Source of the DNA: Larix sibirica
Lineage: Eukaryota > Streptophyta > Pinopsida > Pinales > Pinaceae
DNA length: 26,836 bases
Reading direction: 5' to 3'
Assembly: GCA_004151065.3 (NCBI GenBank)
Contig: NWUY0300005078.1
Span: 12,727-39,562, forward strand
Positions 9,770 to 20,409 of this stretch are shown here, one piece after another. Made by a program: the position numbers and the translations under genes. Under the pieces are notes generated by a model, which had not been told where the DNA came from, ran no database searches, and saw only the letters and a list, made by a program, of their open reading frames with translations. The first letter of the stretch is position 1. The number at the start of each line of letters is the position of its first letter.

Positions 9770-10966
9770 ATTGGAGCTTTGGAAGAAAAGGGTAGCAATG
9801 AAAGAAGAGGGCACAAAGAGGTGATTTTCTTAAAGATTAGAGGACGAAGGAACAATTGAGCATGTTCACGCATGAGAAGAGGATTTTCCACGAGACAAAG
9901 CCATGTGCAAAGACTATTAGTGAGTAAGAATGCATCAGAATATCATTTGAGAATGCATAACTCACCTTTTGTAATAATACCCTGTTAAAGAATAAAACAT
10001 CCATTGAACTTTGATTTTCCCATTTGGGTTACAAGGTAATCTTTGTGTTGAATATGGTTAAACGATTGCGTGTCAATGAGATTTGGTTGCATTGCTAGTT
10101 AAATTGATGCTTGTGCAATTGGTTAGTTTTACCATTTCTGTATTAGTTGGCATGCAAAATGTGTTTTTGTATTGTGTTGGTGATTAGCTACAACACTATA
10201 TCAAGTCATGGATTTGTTGGTGTGTTTAGCCATGTTGTGTAACCCCACATGCCATTGTCTATTTGAATTCCCTATGTTTGTTTTATTGTTAATGGAATCA
10301 TGGGGTTTAATAATTAAAAGCATAACAAAAACTCAATGAAAAGCAATTGCTCACATCTTGATCACTCATTTGCATTTATTAATTCTTTGCTACAACTAAT
10401 AGTTGCTTCATCTAGGTGTTTTATTGTTTACATACAATAAAAGACATTCCAATCAAGGAATTTAGTCTTTGAAAAATCTCATGATGGGTAGTTAATCCTA
10501 TAACCACTCATTCGACCTGCTAAGCGCAATATCTTGCTAATGCGATTGGAGTTACAAGATTAAAATCATTACCTCATGGTTATTTTAATTGAGCTCATAT
10601 TATGGATTTAACATTTAATATATTACAGATATGATGTGGTGTTTGGTAAATGGTGTGTTGGGTAATTTCCTGCACATATATAGTGCATGTATTTTAATTA
10701 AATTGAATGCGGGGTTCAATATTTAAAAACAAAACAGTAATGGATTAAGTTTGTATTAGAAAAATCTACAGCCTAGTTGGTCAAGAAGTTAATACAAGAT
10801 ATTGATCCCATTGATGGGCAGAAGGTGCTGCTTTATTATAGCTGCAAAAAAAAACCTACAAGCCTTAGTAGCTTTACAAACTAAAACAGGTCTACTAGTA
10901 GTACATAGCTTGTAGAAAAATCCTAGAACTAGATAACATTTACAAAACATAAGAAATCATAATGTA
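9770..10966. other. AT-rich intergenic DNA
   Basis: I see no gene here. The sequence is AT-rich, with frequent stops in all frames and no convincing repeat structure beyond two short, loosely similar stretches near 10296 and 10706 (GGGGTTTAATAATTAAAA-like). Confidence 0.6.
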
Positions 10967-11213
10967 CTAAGGGAAAGAGCACTTGTTGAGAGTGTCATCC
11001 TATGCTTGATTAGAAAGAGGAGGTCCTTGATTATCCTCAATTATTATTTCTCCAAGATGGTGGATTGTTTATTCCTCTTTGTAAACTAAAGGGTGGGATC
11101 CCACATAAACATTCACATTGGAAGCAATAGAAGTTGTTCCTTTGTTGAGGACAATTACCACAGTTTCCAAGTTTGCACATTTTTCTTCTAAGGCTTGAAT
11201 TTGCTACTTTTAT
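10967..11213 (-). pseudogene. Unassigned coding-like remnant
   Basis: On the minus strand a frame runs from 11213 down to a TAG at 10967, with two internal stops. Its beginning is coiled-coil-like (QIQALEEKCANLETVVIVLN), and the middle reads SNVNVYVGSHPLVYKEE. The composition is protein-like in an otherwise non-coding region. I cannot name a family; it could be the tail of a retrotransposon gag or of a host gene. Confidence 0.25.
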
Positions 11214-11301
11214 AAGAGCAAGAGTTTCATGATTATGGAATTTTGTGATACCTATTTTTCTTAATCTTGTGTGCCTTAGAGGATATCGAGAGTATTAAGG
11301 T

Positions 11302-11838
11302 TCAGTTCCCTTTAATCATGTATTTTTTCTTATGGAGGATCCTATGCATGTCATTTATGTTGCATTGACACGCGGAGTAGAAATTGTCCATGGTTGATGG
11401 AATGGCAGTTGAGGAAAGGATAATACATAGGTGTGAATCTGGGGAGAGCGATATGAGGGTTATAATTACTGCAATGCCTAGTTCGGAAGGTTCACTAGCC
11501 TTGGTTGAAGAGAAACAAATGGGGGGATACAAGCTTACAGGTGAATTCGAAAAATTGAGACCACAAAAGACCATGTGAGTAGTATAGAGGTTCTACTTTG
11601 GAGATCCCTCACTGTGGAAGACAGAGGTTTGGAATCCAAGAGAGGTGAAGAGAAGTGGCATGGTACATAAATAAAACACATGGATTTCCCCCATTGTGCA
11701 CCTTGTCAAGAGACTGAACATAGGCATGGGATAGAAAATAACCTCAACTTCTAAACTGGTTGAGCCACAAACACTCTCTTCAGTAGGGTAGTACAAAAAA
11801 TTGACCTGTAATTTAATATATCCACCAATCAAAACCAA
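11302..11838 (-). pseudogene. Unassigned frame of about 180 codons with one stop
   Basis: One minus-strand frame covers 11838 to 11302 with a single internal stop (11593-11595) before its terminal stop, which is unusually open for this AT-rich area. The frame is also open upstream of 11838 for at least 20 codons. The translation contains hydrophobic stretches (LVLIGGYIKLQVNFLYYP, IAVIITLISL) and several Cys residues. No family is recognised, and part of the same DNA is also open on the plus strand (11384-11578), so the strand is uncertain. Confidence 0.2.
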
Positions 11839-12559
11839 GCAAGGCTTGAGCGAGTATATGTTTTGGCATCTTTCGTTTCCAAATTTGATTGATAGGATGT
11901 TAAAACTTGTTGAATAAACAATATATTGGTTAGTTGATTATACGTTTTATGTGCCTTTATGTAGATGCTACATTTTGATATTCCAAGAGTGTTATCCACT
12001 TTATGTGTAATCGTAAGCTCTATGGTTGTTTGGATGATTCATGTATTGAACATTTGTATTGAATGTTTTCTCTAGATGTTGCATCTTTTTTGTTCTTTCT
12101 TTTGCAAGCTTAGATCTAGCGGTCCTTTCTATGTGATAGGTATATAGGTATGCTAGGGGTTTCTATTTACTCATTTGACATAGACCTACTTTGATAGCCT
12201 AAATATTGGGATTGTAGTGAGTATATTGATAACATCGATGCCACAAAACCATAGAAAAAACACACCTTTTGAAATTAATGCTTATTTTTGCTATAGATGA
12301 GATTGGAACTATGATATTCTTTTGAAATTTGATGTTTTGAAATCGATCAATGTGCATAATTGCATCATACTTAAAGATAACATACTTTGCAATTTGTGAG
12401 AATTTGGTAAGTACGTTGACATTGTATAAAGTAATGTATGATTACCAAAACAAACCTTTTCGGTGGAGTATTTATACATTGAGAGGTTTTCTCCACATAA
12501 ATCCTTGTAGTACTATGTGCATAGTATATTATATATGTGCAAGCTCCTTTAGTTCCTAT
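11839..12559. other. AT-rich intergenic DNA
   Basis: I see no gene or repeat that I can support. It lies downstream of the minus-strand RRM pseudogene and may contain its former 3' untranslated region, but no clear poly-T run (a retroposed tail on this strand) is present at the expected position. Confidence 0.5.
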
Positions 12560-13250
12560 TGTTATTAGTTCCATCTACGCATGCTACAACAACATCATGC
12601 GCTAAAAATGTAACAAATACAAAGCCTATCCAGATAAAAAAAGGCACATTGTTTTCCAACTAAATTTGATTGATATCTCCATATTTCTTAAATTTCTCTT
12701 CGATGTGATCCTCGTACAAGAAAGGTTGTAACTCATTAACAAATAAATTCTTAACCTATTCCATAAATTCTTCATCTGGATCAATAAATGTCTCTATAAG
12801 TGACACTTTGTAGTTTGATTATTACCTAATACAAGTATAGTTTTTGTATCCATATGTATGAATTCATGGCATTTAACGCATAGAAACGCCAAAAAGGAAA
12901 ATCCATAATTCATTCCCTCACTTTTAGGATATTCAACTATAGTTAACTCCTCAATGTTATAAATGCACAAGTGTTTCAAATTCTCTCTTAGAGCTTCCTT
13001 TGACCATGTCTTGAATATATTTCCCAAGAAAACTATGTTGTTGTCATGGCTAGAAGAGACCTAAAAAATATTACCCTTAACTTGTGGAATTTTATGTTTT
13101 ATACAATGTCACTTAGATAAATCAACAATTGCATAATGTCTAAAGGAAAACCTATTGTTTCTCTTTGTTTTTGGATTCATGCTAAGTCAAATTTAGACAA
13201 ATGCCCTAAGGCCACCAAAAAATACTTCAAATTCCTTTCCCTTACACATT
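12560..13250 (-). pseudogene. Pseudogene of a three-RRM hnRNP Q/SYNCRIP-like protein
   Basis: Read on the minus strand, this segment holds three successive RNA-recognition-motif remnants without introns. RRM1: KGKEFEVFFGGL (about 13245-13208), then, after an apparent deletion of its first helix, NPKTKRNNRFSFRHYAIVDL. RRM2: SSHDNNIVFLGNIFKTWSKE (RNP2-like, about 13060-13000), ALRENLKH and NYGFSFLAF (RNP1-like, 12883-12909), with the open piece 13027-12794. RRM3: DPDEEFMExVKNLFVNEL (RNP2 near 12740), EDHIEEKFKKYGDINQI, and GFVFVTFLAHDVVVACVDG (RNP1 at 12606-12626). The spacing and wording match the plant hnRNP Q/LIF2-like RRM proteins as I remember them; such proteins bind mRNA in the nucleus. 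Several stops and frame changes make it non-functional. The absence of introns between RRMs fits a retroposed copy, but no poly-A tail is visible. Confidence 0.62.
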
Positions 13251-13433
13251 TCTTTGTCAACTATGTATTGCTTGTCCTCCTCTTCTACTCTTTACTCTTA
13301 TTGTTTGCATCATTAAGTTTAGAAGCTAGTTTCCAACTCTAATCCTTCATTGGACTAAGTATTGGGTTATTCATAGGAATAGTTCAAACCCCTGAGGAAT
13401 ACATCTTTTTATCACAATGTAGCTTTGATTTCA

Positions 13434-13434
13434 T

Positions 13435-13469
<35 letters not shown>
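13434..13469. repeat. Compound CG/CA microsatellite
   Basis: A (CG)n tract (about 13435-13442) runs directly into (CA)n up to about 13469. It lies exactly between the two copies of the RRM1-region duplication. Confidence 0.95.
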
Positions 13470-13474
13470 CCCTT

Positions 13475-13700
13475 ACTTTTCTATGTTTTTGGACTCATTT
13501 CCAATCGAATTTGAAAAATTCCACAACTTCACTAAATAATTTTCTCATATCATATTTAGTAGCACTCTTACGAAGGCCACCAACAAATATTTCAAATTCC
13601 TTTACCTTACACCTTTCTTTGAAAACTATGTGTTTCTTGTCCTCCTCTTCTGCTATTCATGCTTATTATTTGCATCATCAAGTTTAGAAGTTAGTTACAA
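13475..13700 (-). pseudogene. Duplicated RRM1 fragment upstream of the RRM pseudogene
   Basis: On the minus strand this extra copy of the first RRM is better preserved than the one next to RRM2. It reads KEFEIFVGGLRKSATKYDMR (starting near 13603), then KLFSEVVEF, giving the RNP2 strand, first helix and start of strand 2. It then breaks at a stop (TGA near 13497). Upstream of it lies a basic linker (KRRTRN) with stops, similar in both copies. It is part of the 365-bp duplication. Confidence 0.55.
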
Positions 13701-13797
13701 CTTTTCATCCTAAATTGAGATGAGTCTTAAGCTATTGATGGGTATAGTTCAAACCCTTGAGGGATGACTTGTTTTCTAATAATGCAGCTTTAAATTT

Positions 13798-14938
13798 TTT
13801 GACCAATCTCTCTCATCCAATGAGCTCACTATCCTTAGAACCTTTTTATTCCACAAAATATATTTCAATAGGACATCATCAACAAGTGAAGGAACATTTG
13901 AAAATTTGGCCTGAGTTATGGCATGTATTGTTTATCTTTGCAGTTTATACCCCCAAAAAAAAGTCTATCTAAAGCTTGATATGTAAGAGCATGTGTCATA
14001 TTTGTTAGGAGTGATGAAGTCTAAAGAGTATCTCATTTCATATATATATCTATAGTTCTACTACAAAACTATTATTATGAGATGCTAATGATATCAATCT
14101 ATCAAAGATTCAAAAACCATATCTATTGACCTCAAATATGGGTTAAATGTAACCTATTTGAGCCGAAAAAATGGAAGAAAATTTACTAATTGATTGCCAA
14201 AAGCATTGCTGATCAACCTTCACGCATGTTGTCTTAAGTAAAATTTTGTGTGTGGGATTCTAAAAATGACCACAATTCAACCAAACCATCATTGACAACG
14301 TGTGAAGAAGTTAGGTTTGAGATTAATGGTATAACACACTACATTATAACTAACTATTTTTATACTAATTATCAATCATTGTTTTATCTTCCTCTTTATA
14401 TAGGTTTCATGCATTTCAAGACTCCAGGTCATAAAATTTGTGAGTATGAATGACAATGATAAAGGGTCTTGAAAAACAAAGTTTATCATCTTACATTAAA
14501 GATTATTTTCAAGAGAAAGGCTGAAGTCATCTCAAATAATCTCCAAAATTATGGTTAATGGTGAAAGGCGACTATTAATTTTTAAGCTTACAAGCACACT
14601 CTTAGGCATAGATGGGAAACAACAAATATATATATATATATATATGAATTTTAGAATGCACATAGAAAATTTGAACATGTGCACAAAAAAGTGAATGAAT
14701 GGATGAATATATTCCTTCTCTTATAACAAATAAGTAGTGTCTAGTTACACTCAATGGTTTGAGTTTGAGTTTTCTATGCCTCTAATGTTCCCATGTTGTG
14801 GTGTTGCATTTACCTCTTGAATTGAGACAATTCACACATCACACACCAACACTTAAACATTTATCCATGATATATACGACAAAAAGGAAAAACCAAATCC
14901 ATAGACAAAGCTACCCTACTTGTCACCTTGCCAGAGTT
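13798..14938. other. AT-rich intergenic DNA
   Basis: I see no gene here. It contains a short (TA)n tract at 14626-14645. The open frames are short and not protein-like. Confidence 0.6.
14626..14645. repeat. (AT)n microsatellite
   Basis: About ten uninterrupted TA dinucleotides within the intergenic stretch. Confidence 0.9.
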
Positions 14939-15504
14939 CTCATTCCTTCAACAAAGTCCCAATCCCTTGGCCTTGTATTGTTGGAACCAAATGCCAAAAT
15001 GGTTGCAAGGACTATCCTCCGTAACCCTCCAAGTAAGAATATTTAAAATGAAATTCAGAATCATCGATGCACAAATGCACCGAGCTTTGGGCACAAGGGT
15101 ATATTTTAAATACACATCCTTTCGACCTTACATGGTGGCTGAGGAAACTTTTAAGAACTTGAATTTCATGGGATGAAAATTGAATTTGGTGCCCCATGCT
15201 TTATCCTTATGAATCCCTCATTCAATTCCCAAGCCCTTGGCCTTGTAATGTCGAAACCAAATTCCAAAAGGGGTGCAAGGACTATCCTTTAGAAACCTCC
15301 AGGTAAGAATATTTAAAATGACATCTAGGAATCATCGATTCCCAAATGCATTGAGCTTTGGGTTCAACGGTAGCCTTTAAATGCACATCCTTTTGACCTT
15401 GCATGCAATAAAACTTATACATGGAGGCCATTGCAACTTTTAAGATCTTGAATATCATTTGAGGGAAAATGAATTTGGTGCCCCCCACTTTATCCTTATA
15501 ACCT
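14939..15504. repeat. Tandem repeat, unit about 280 bp, two copies
   Basis: Unit A is 14939-15216 (278 bp) and unit B is 15217-15504 (288 bp). Both begin with CTCATTC, then AAxCCCTTGGCCTTGTA and GTAAGAATATTTAAAATGA. Both continue through an AATCATCGAT...CAAATGCA...GAGCTTTGGG block to TGAATTTGGTGCCCC and TTATCCTTAT. A third unit starts at 15505 (CTCATTCAATT) but the similarity is lost after about 15 bases. No coding function is evident, although both strands show 60 to 80-codon open frames that simply follow the repeat. Confidence 0.85.
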
Positions 15505-16200
15505 CTCATTCAATTTTGCTCCAATGTTTGCAAGGTGATCAACCTCGACATCATTGGCTTGACGTACCTAGAAGAAGGATATGAATTAAAATATTTCTAC
15601 TAGATTTAGAGATATCTAAACCCGAATATTGAGTCTAGTATTTTGAAGAGTAGAGTGTTGCATAAGACATTTATGATGATTGAGGAGTCTCCAACTACTA
15701 TTGATTTCTTTACCTCTCGCAACAATACTAATTGCAATCCTTGAAGTACCATCAATATTATTGGTAGATACCCCTAATCCCCATAAAAGTCTAGTTATGG
15801 GTTTCCTCTAAGATCAATGAGTATCCTCACACTTACCACCCCAATTTATAATATTAATGTTAAAGGTGATCAAAAGAGCCATTAATTTTTATATCACTTT
15901 TATTAATATATGTTTAAATACATCATTAAAAACTTAATAAAATTTATATAATTTTATGTGTTAATTAAATATAACAATATAATGATAAACGTTAATGTTA
16001 AAAATTAATAATTCAATACGAGAGCTATTTATAATTACTAATATTTATCTCATTAATAGTTACATGATCAATATAATTATAAATATCAATATTAAATGTT
16101 AAGTGAGCTAATGAAGGAACTATTAATAGTCGTATCATATAACATATTTTTTCCAAGAAAAAAACAATTATATTGATATTTTAGAGTTTGAAATCAAATA
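15505..16200. other. AT-rich intergenic DNA
   Basis: I see no gene here. From about 15840 the composition becomes extremely AT-rich with repeated ATTAAT, AATATTAAT and GTTAATGTTAAA-like words, suggestive of a diverged low-complexity repeat. It ends at the N at 16201. Confidence 0.6.
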
Positions 16201-16201
16201 N
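16201..16201. other. Ambiguous base at a composition boundary
   Basis: An N separates extremely AT-rich DNA on the left from moderately GC-rich, promoter-like DNA on the right. It may be an assembly join, so the adjacency of the two sides is uncertain. Confidence 0.45.
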
Positions 16202-16231
16202 TCATAAGGGTCAAAATTGGGGTATTACACC

Positions 16232-16719
16232 TGATCTTCAGGGAGTTGAAAGAGCTCGTAATTTAACCCTCCCGAGGTGCCCCTGAATGGAAACCACATG
16301 TTCCATGTGGCGGCTTCACGTTGATTCAAGGCTCGAAAAGAAGTCTTCCTAAACTACCTTATCAAATCCTTGAAACCACTTAGGGGTTATGGTTTAATGC
16401 GTCTCACCTCATTCTGTTCCCTTCACTTTTCCTTAAGATACCCTTAAACGGTCATTACCATCGCCATTTAGGAGTAATTGTCTCCCTGCATTCAAAGAGC
16501 CAACTACCTCGCAGCCAGTGAGGCAATCTCCGGGGCCCACGTATACCTCTCATTAAACCCCACAAAATTCAAAATCCTCCCTATAAATACGCTCCCAAGG
16601 AAACCACCAGGTATCCTGCTTCTAACGTTCTGAGCTCCCTATTCATCACTCTCTGCACCATTTTTCCCAGTTCCTAAAGCATTCAGTATCAGCATTTCCT
16701 GCTCCATTCCAGCATTACC
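16232..16719 (+). promoter_or_regulatory. Promoter and leader of the coiled-coil frame
   Basis: This is a GC-richer stretch with a clear TATA box (TATAAATA, 16582-16589) in a CT-rich context, about 130 bases before the ATG at 16720. The leader in between is pyrimidine-rich. Just upstream, TCAAAATTGGGGTATTACA (16211-16229) resembles the TTACA ends of plant Ty3/gypsy LTRs, and TG at 16232 could be the start of an LTR. Whether this is a U3 region or an independent promoter cannot be decided here. Confidence 0.5.
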
Positions 16720-19700
16720 ATGTCCTCTGCATCTACTCCTGAAGCCCCCACTGCATCCATAGCCCCCGATCAAGAATATCACCTTGGCGATGAGTTTTTC
16801 GACATTCATGATTATGTCTCTTCTTTTCCGAACCTGCATAGTCTCGCCTGTGAATTCGAAGAGAAGGAGAAGAGTGATAGTGACCTGTTCAATGTATGGA
16901 AGTCTGGATTGGACAAAATGATTCTACCATAGGCCAGTATTTTCCATGAGATGATACAATGGTGTGCTGAAAGGTATTCACCCGAAAGAAGGGTTGTTAT
17001 CTCTCGATTAGGAACGTTGTTTTCCCAATTAGCAAGGAGTCATCATGGATTTGACTGACACTAGCGAAGATGCCTCAAGGCTTCAGTTTGGTGAAGTAGT
17101 CCTGATAAAAAAGATTCAATAAATTTCCCCAGAAAGCATATATTCTTTCATCCAAATGATAGTCCCACCAGAGACTAGTTTTCTCAGTATTCAAGTTATG
17201 TTCGATTTAGAGATGTTTGCAGTTTCCGCTAGACCCATACTATCAATGATATACCAGGTCCTTAGATACAATCATGACATGGTGATCGATGATGCGGCTT
17301 TGGGCCTTGTGTTTTTCATGAACCTGTCTCAGCATGAGACCCCCATCATGTTAGATTTTCCAGCTTTTCTTGCTCAGTCCCTCCACATTCAGCTAAAAAT
17401 ATTTCTATCCAAGAAGATGTTCAGATTTTGTTCCCTCCTCCTGTACATGATTTTCTACCACGATAAAATTTTCTTCAGTAAAGGCGACCTTGATAAATCA
17501 TTTGTCCTGTTCCCCCCTCAAAAGGATTTCTCTGTATTCGTAGACACCGTTATATCCAAGATTTACTCACTGTTATTTGATTTTCCTCCTCGCATAATTT
17601 TTCCAAAATGCAAGCAATTGTTACAGCTCAACCCAAATGAGGTTTTTGGTGATTGGTTTTGTTTCGAAACTCATACTGAAATTTGGGTGTATGGAACAGA
17701 ACTGGCTCCTTATAAACTCCAAATTTTCTTGACCCCCGGATTTTTTTTCTTGGAATACATCCATCAAAGGTTCAATTGTGATGATGTACACTTCATGAAG
17801 GGAAACAGTTTCAGGACTTTTAAAGTCCCTAATGAAGCTAGACCTTTCAAAGTCAAGAGTAGAGCTGCTCAAAAATTAGTTGAAGAACTACTAGCATCAT
17901 TTGGTTTCTCACTGAGCATAACGTGCAAGTATGACCCTAAAGGGATCATCTCTCAAAGGAGACAGGTTGCCATATCAGCAACGTACATCCATGAACCTCA
18001 TGCAATGTTGGAAAAAATAGCCAACTTAAACAGTTGGGATCAGATCCAAGTTGCATTGGATGCTAGCAAGGCTGTCGGAGCACCGATCATTCCAACACCT
18101 CTTAAGTTGGACACCTAGGGAAAAAGAGGCACATCAGAGCCCACATCTGCAACTGAAAAGGAAGGATCAAGGAGCGTGGGGTCAAAAGTGAAAATATTTA
18201 AAATGGAAGGAACATCCAGTGCGACATCAAAAGTCGAGCCTCCACCCACCTTTTTGATGTATGTCATCCTAGAAAGCTTCCCATCTACAACGTGGCCCCA
18301 GAGGCAGGAATCTCAGTCCACAAAGGGCGCTTTGGTTACCACGTCACCTGTTAAATAAGGTTTATTTGGGCTATACACGCATATTCAAGATGAAAACGTT
18401 GACCTGGAGAATTCCTTGTTCCCAAAGAAGGAACTTGACACAGGGAAGCAATCTAGGATGTTGTCGGAACTAGATTTGAGACAGGGAGCCCTGAAAATGG
18501 TGATCCTAGAACCACTTATGACTGGGGGGAATAGAGTACCCTCGAATTTCAAAACCACTTAGGTGACAATAAATTTTGGCGTGTTCCATTCTGAAGACAT
18601 CATGGAACTTCACCGACAGACAAGTGAAGGACTGTACCGAGATGTGAGGAAATACACTATGAGAACAAACAGGCTACAAGTCGTGGTCTAGAAGATGGAG
18701 AAGTAGTTGAAGAATGAAAAATCCTCTAACAAAGCTAAGCAGTTGAAGATAACTGACTTAGAATAGAAAACCATGAATATGGTGCAAAATCCAAGTGACA
18801 TGGCTCCATTACAAGCCATGCTGAAAGAGAAGGATAAGGAAATTGCAGCCTTCAAAAAGAAGCGCAGCATCCCCATGGCTGAGAATTCACAGGCTGCAGA
18901 AGTATTTGCAATGCAGTCAGAGTTGGATAAAAAAGTGACCAATGGTCAAGCCCTAAAGGAAATGATTGTTTCCTTAGAAAACGATTTGGACGGTGCAAGA
19001 AAGTTAAATCAAGACATCCTCCCACAGAAGGCCGCCTCACTCCAAGCCTCGTCGTCCACAGATCCTATTGACAAACTGGCTCAAGAAGTTACTGAGATGA
19101 GCATCAAGGACGTGCAACTAAACCAAGCACAAGACCAGCTAAAGGATAAATGTGATGAGCTTTTCGGCATAGATGAAAAGTTGGTTCAAAGAAACCAGGT
19201 CATCTCTATGCTGCAACAATCTAATGAGGAACTCCGAGATGAATTCCAAGAACTATCCAGAAAGATGACTGGCAATCCTCTGATAAAAAATTCCAAATTT
19301 GCAATATGGGAGAAAGTAATAGCTTTGATAACCTCTCAGTGGATCCATTTCAGCGTAGCTCAAGAAGAATCGGAAATTGTTGAATCCACCATACAGGATG
19401 CGTGATCAATAGGGAACAATGTAAGTAATAAGACCGAGTTAGCCAAAGAAGCGATCGAATTCTTAAATGAGAATACCTTTGACAAGATTCAAACGTATTA
19501 TTTTTGTGACCGAACTAAAATCATCATGGAAGCAAATAAGGTTATTACCAAGGGAGTGTTGTCCCAGAATGTTGCTGACATGACAACTCAGCTGAAACAG
19601 GATGTGCACTCGTTCAAAGAGATTTTCAAATCCGTATTTCCCCTTGGCCTCCCTTATTTCTAGGATGGACATGGATACCTCTATCCAAAGTAAAACTACA

Positions 19701-20101
19701 ATACCATGATGGTGAATGTGAGAAACTCTAAAATCCACATGACAGATACTTTGCAAGATCTAAATGGGAGAATGATCGTGGACAAATTGCATACAAATTT
19801 TGAAATTATCAATTTCCTTCGGACTATTTTCAGAATTCTACTGAAGGATTCATTTGAGCGGTATAATGAGGTGGATTCTTCTCTCAGGGAACTCAAATTT
19901 TTCCAGTACCCTATGGGTAAGGAGTGGAAAATCATCACTAGATTTCTCCATCTCCAGTAATTAGAGAAAGCTACAAAGGCACAAGCAATAGTTGCAAATT
20001 CATTGTCACAGCCAGAAGCAGGGGCCTCTTCCACGCAGCAAGATGTTCCTCCACCTCAGCAAGGTGGACCCCAGCCGCAACAGCAAACAATCCATCATTA
20101 G
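16720..20101 (+). pseudogene. Large coiled-coil protein frame upstream of the PBS
   Basis: This is one damaged reading frame of about 1,127 codons. It opens with ATG 16720 (MSSASTPEAPTASIAPDQEY), has one single-base shift near 17037, and then stays in the same phase to TAG 20099-20101. It is interrupted by about a dozen stops, mostly TAG and TAA one step from CAG or CAA. Residues from about 17156 to 18118 form an unbroken 320-codon block with a globular look (ETHTEIWVYGTELAPYKLQ at about 17660-17730). From 18773 to 19405 the translation is a long charged coiled coil (for example QAMLKEKDKEIAAFKKKRS). It ends in a Gln/Pro-rich tail. I know no named domain, though I recall similar uncharacterised frames associated with retrotransposons in gymnosperm genomes. 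It ends only about 300 bp before an LTR end and primer-binding site. It could be an LTR-encoded accessory protein, the 3' ORF of a neighbouring element, or a separate gene. Confidence 0.6.
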
Positions 20102-20193
20102 TCCAAGCGACTATTTTTTGTAACCAATTTTGTTATAAAATACAAACAGAAACATATAAGCCGTTGGGCTGAAACAAACTATTTTGTAAGGCC

Positions 20194-20210
20194 TATAAAG
20201 GCTATATATA
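20194..20210 (+). promoter_or_regulatory. LTR TATA boxes
   Basis: TATAAAG at 20194-20200 and TATATATA at 20203-20210 are placed about 200 bases before the primer-binding site. This is the expected location for the promoter that starts the genomic RNA of an LTR retrotransposon, which would give an R-U5 leader of roughly 170 bases. Confidence 0.55.
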
Positions 20211-20381
20211 GAAGAAAAGGAAAAGGCCAAAAGGTCAAATTTTATTTGTAAGAAGTGTAACTTCATACATTGGAAGTTTTATCAATATATAAAGAAATAA
20301 CTTCATGCCCAATCTTGGTGTCTTTTGGATTCAAACCTTTGATATGTCAAGTTAGTAATTTCTTCTCTTGTAAATTCATCT

Positions 20382-20382
20382 N
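20382..20382. other. Ambiguous base within U5
   Basis: A single N sits 20 bases before the LTR end. If it marks a contig join, the coiled-coil frame on the left and the gag-pol on the right may not be truly adjacent. Confidence 0.4.
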
Positions 20383-20409
20383 GAACGTCTCTGGGACTAA
20401 CATATTTTC

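Larger units (their letters stand above)
13150..13797. repeat. Diverged tandem duplication of the RRM1 region
   Basis: Copy A is about 13150-13432 and copy B about 13465-13797. The shared landmarks GGCCACCAA (13210 and 13575), TCCTCCTCTTCT, AAGTTTAGAAG (13314 and 13680) and ATAGTTCAAACCC (13379 and 13743) are about 365 bp apart. Copy B has about 48 extra bases in the middle that encode the RRM1 helix missing from copy A. A CG/CA microsatellite separates the copies. Confidence 0.75.
20102..20402 (+). repeat. 3' part of the 5' LTR
   Basis: This AT-rich, non-coding segment ends in CA (20401-20402) seven bases before the primer-binding site, as expected for the 3' end of a 5' LTR. It contains two TATA-like boxes. 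The 5' end of the LTR is not identifiable: there is no polypurine tract or clear TG start next to 20102, so the LTR may extend far upstream through the coiled-coil frame. An N at 20382 lies inside it, and the matching 3' LTR is outside the window. Confidence 0.6.

Noticed and set aside
12350-12574. Overlapping frames of about 70 codons on both strands
   Set aside because: There is no motif, and they lie at the decayed 3' end of the RRM pseudogene.
13136-13342. 68-codon plus-strand frame with hydrophobic end
   Set aside because: It is antisense to the RRM1 region of the minus-strand pseudogene; the Leu/Phe-rich end is the complement of a Lys/Arg/Glu-rich linker.
20102-20402. A complete short LTR of 300 bp
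   Set aside because: No polypurine tract or clear TG start was found at its left side, so only the right boundary is claimed.
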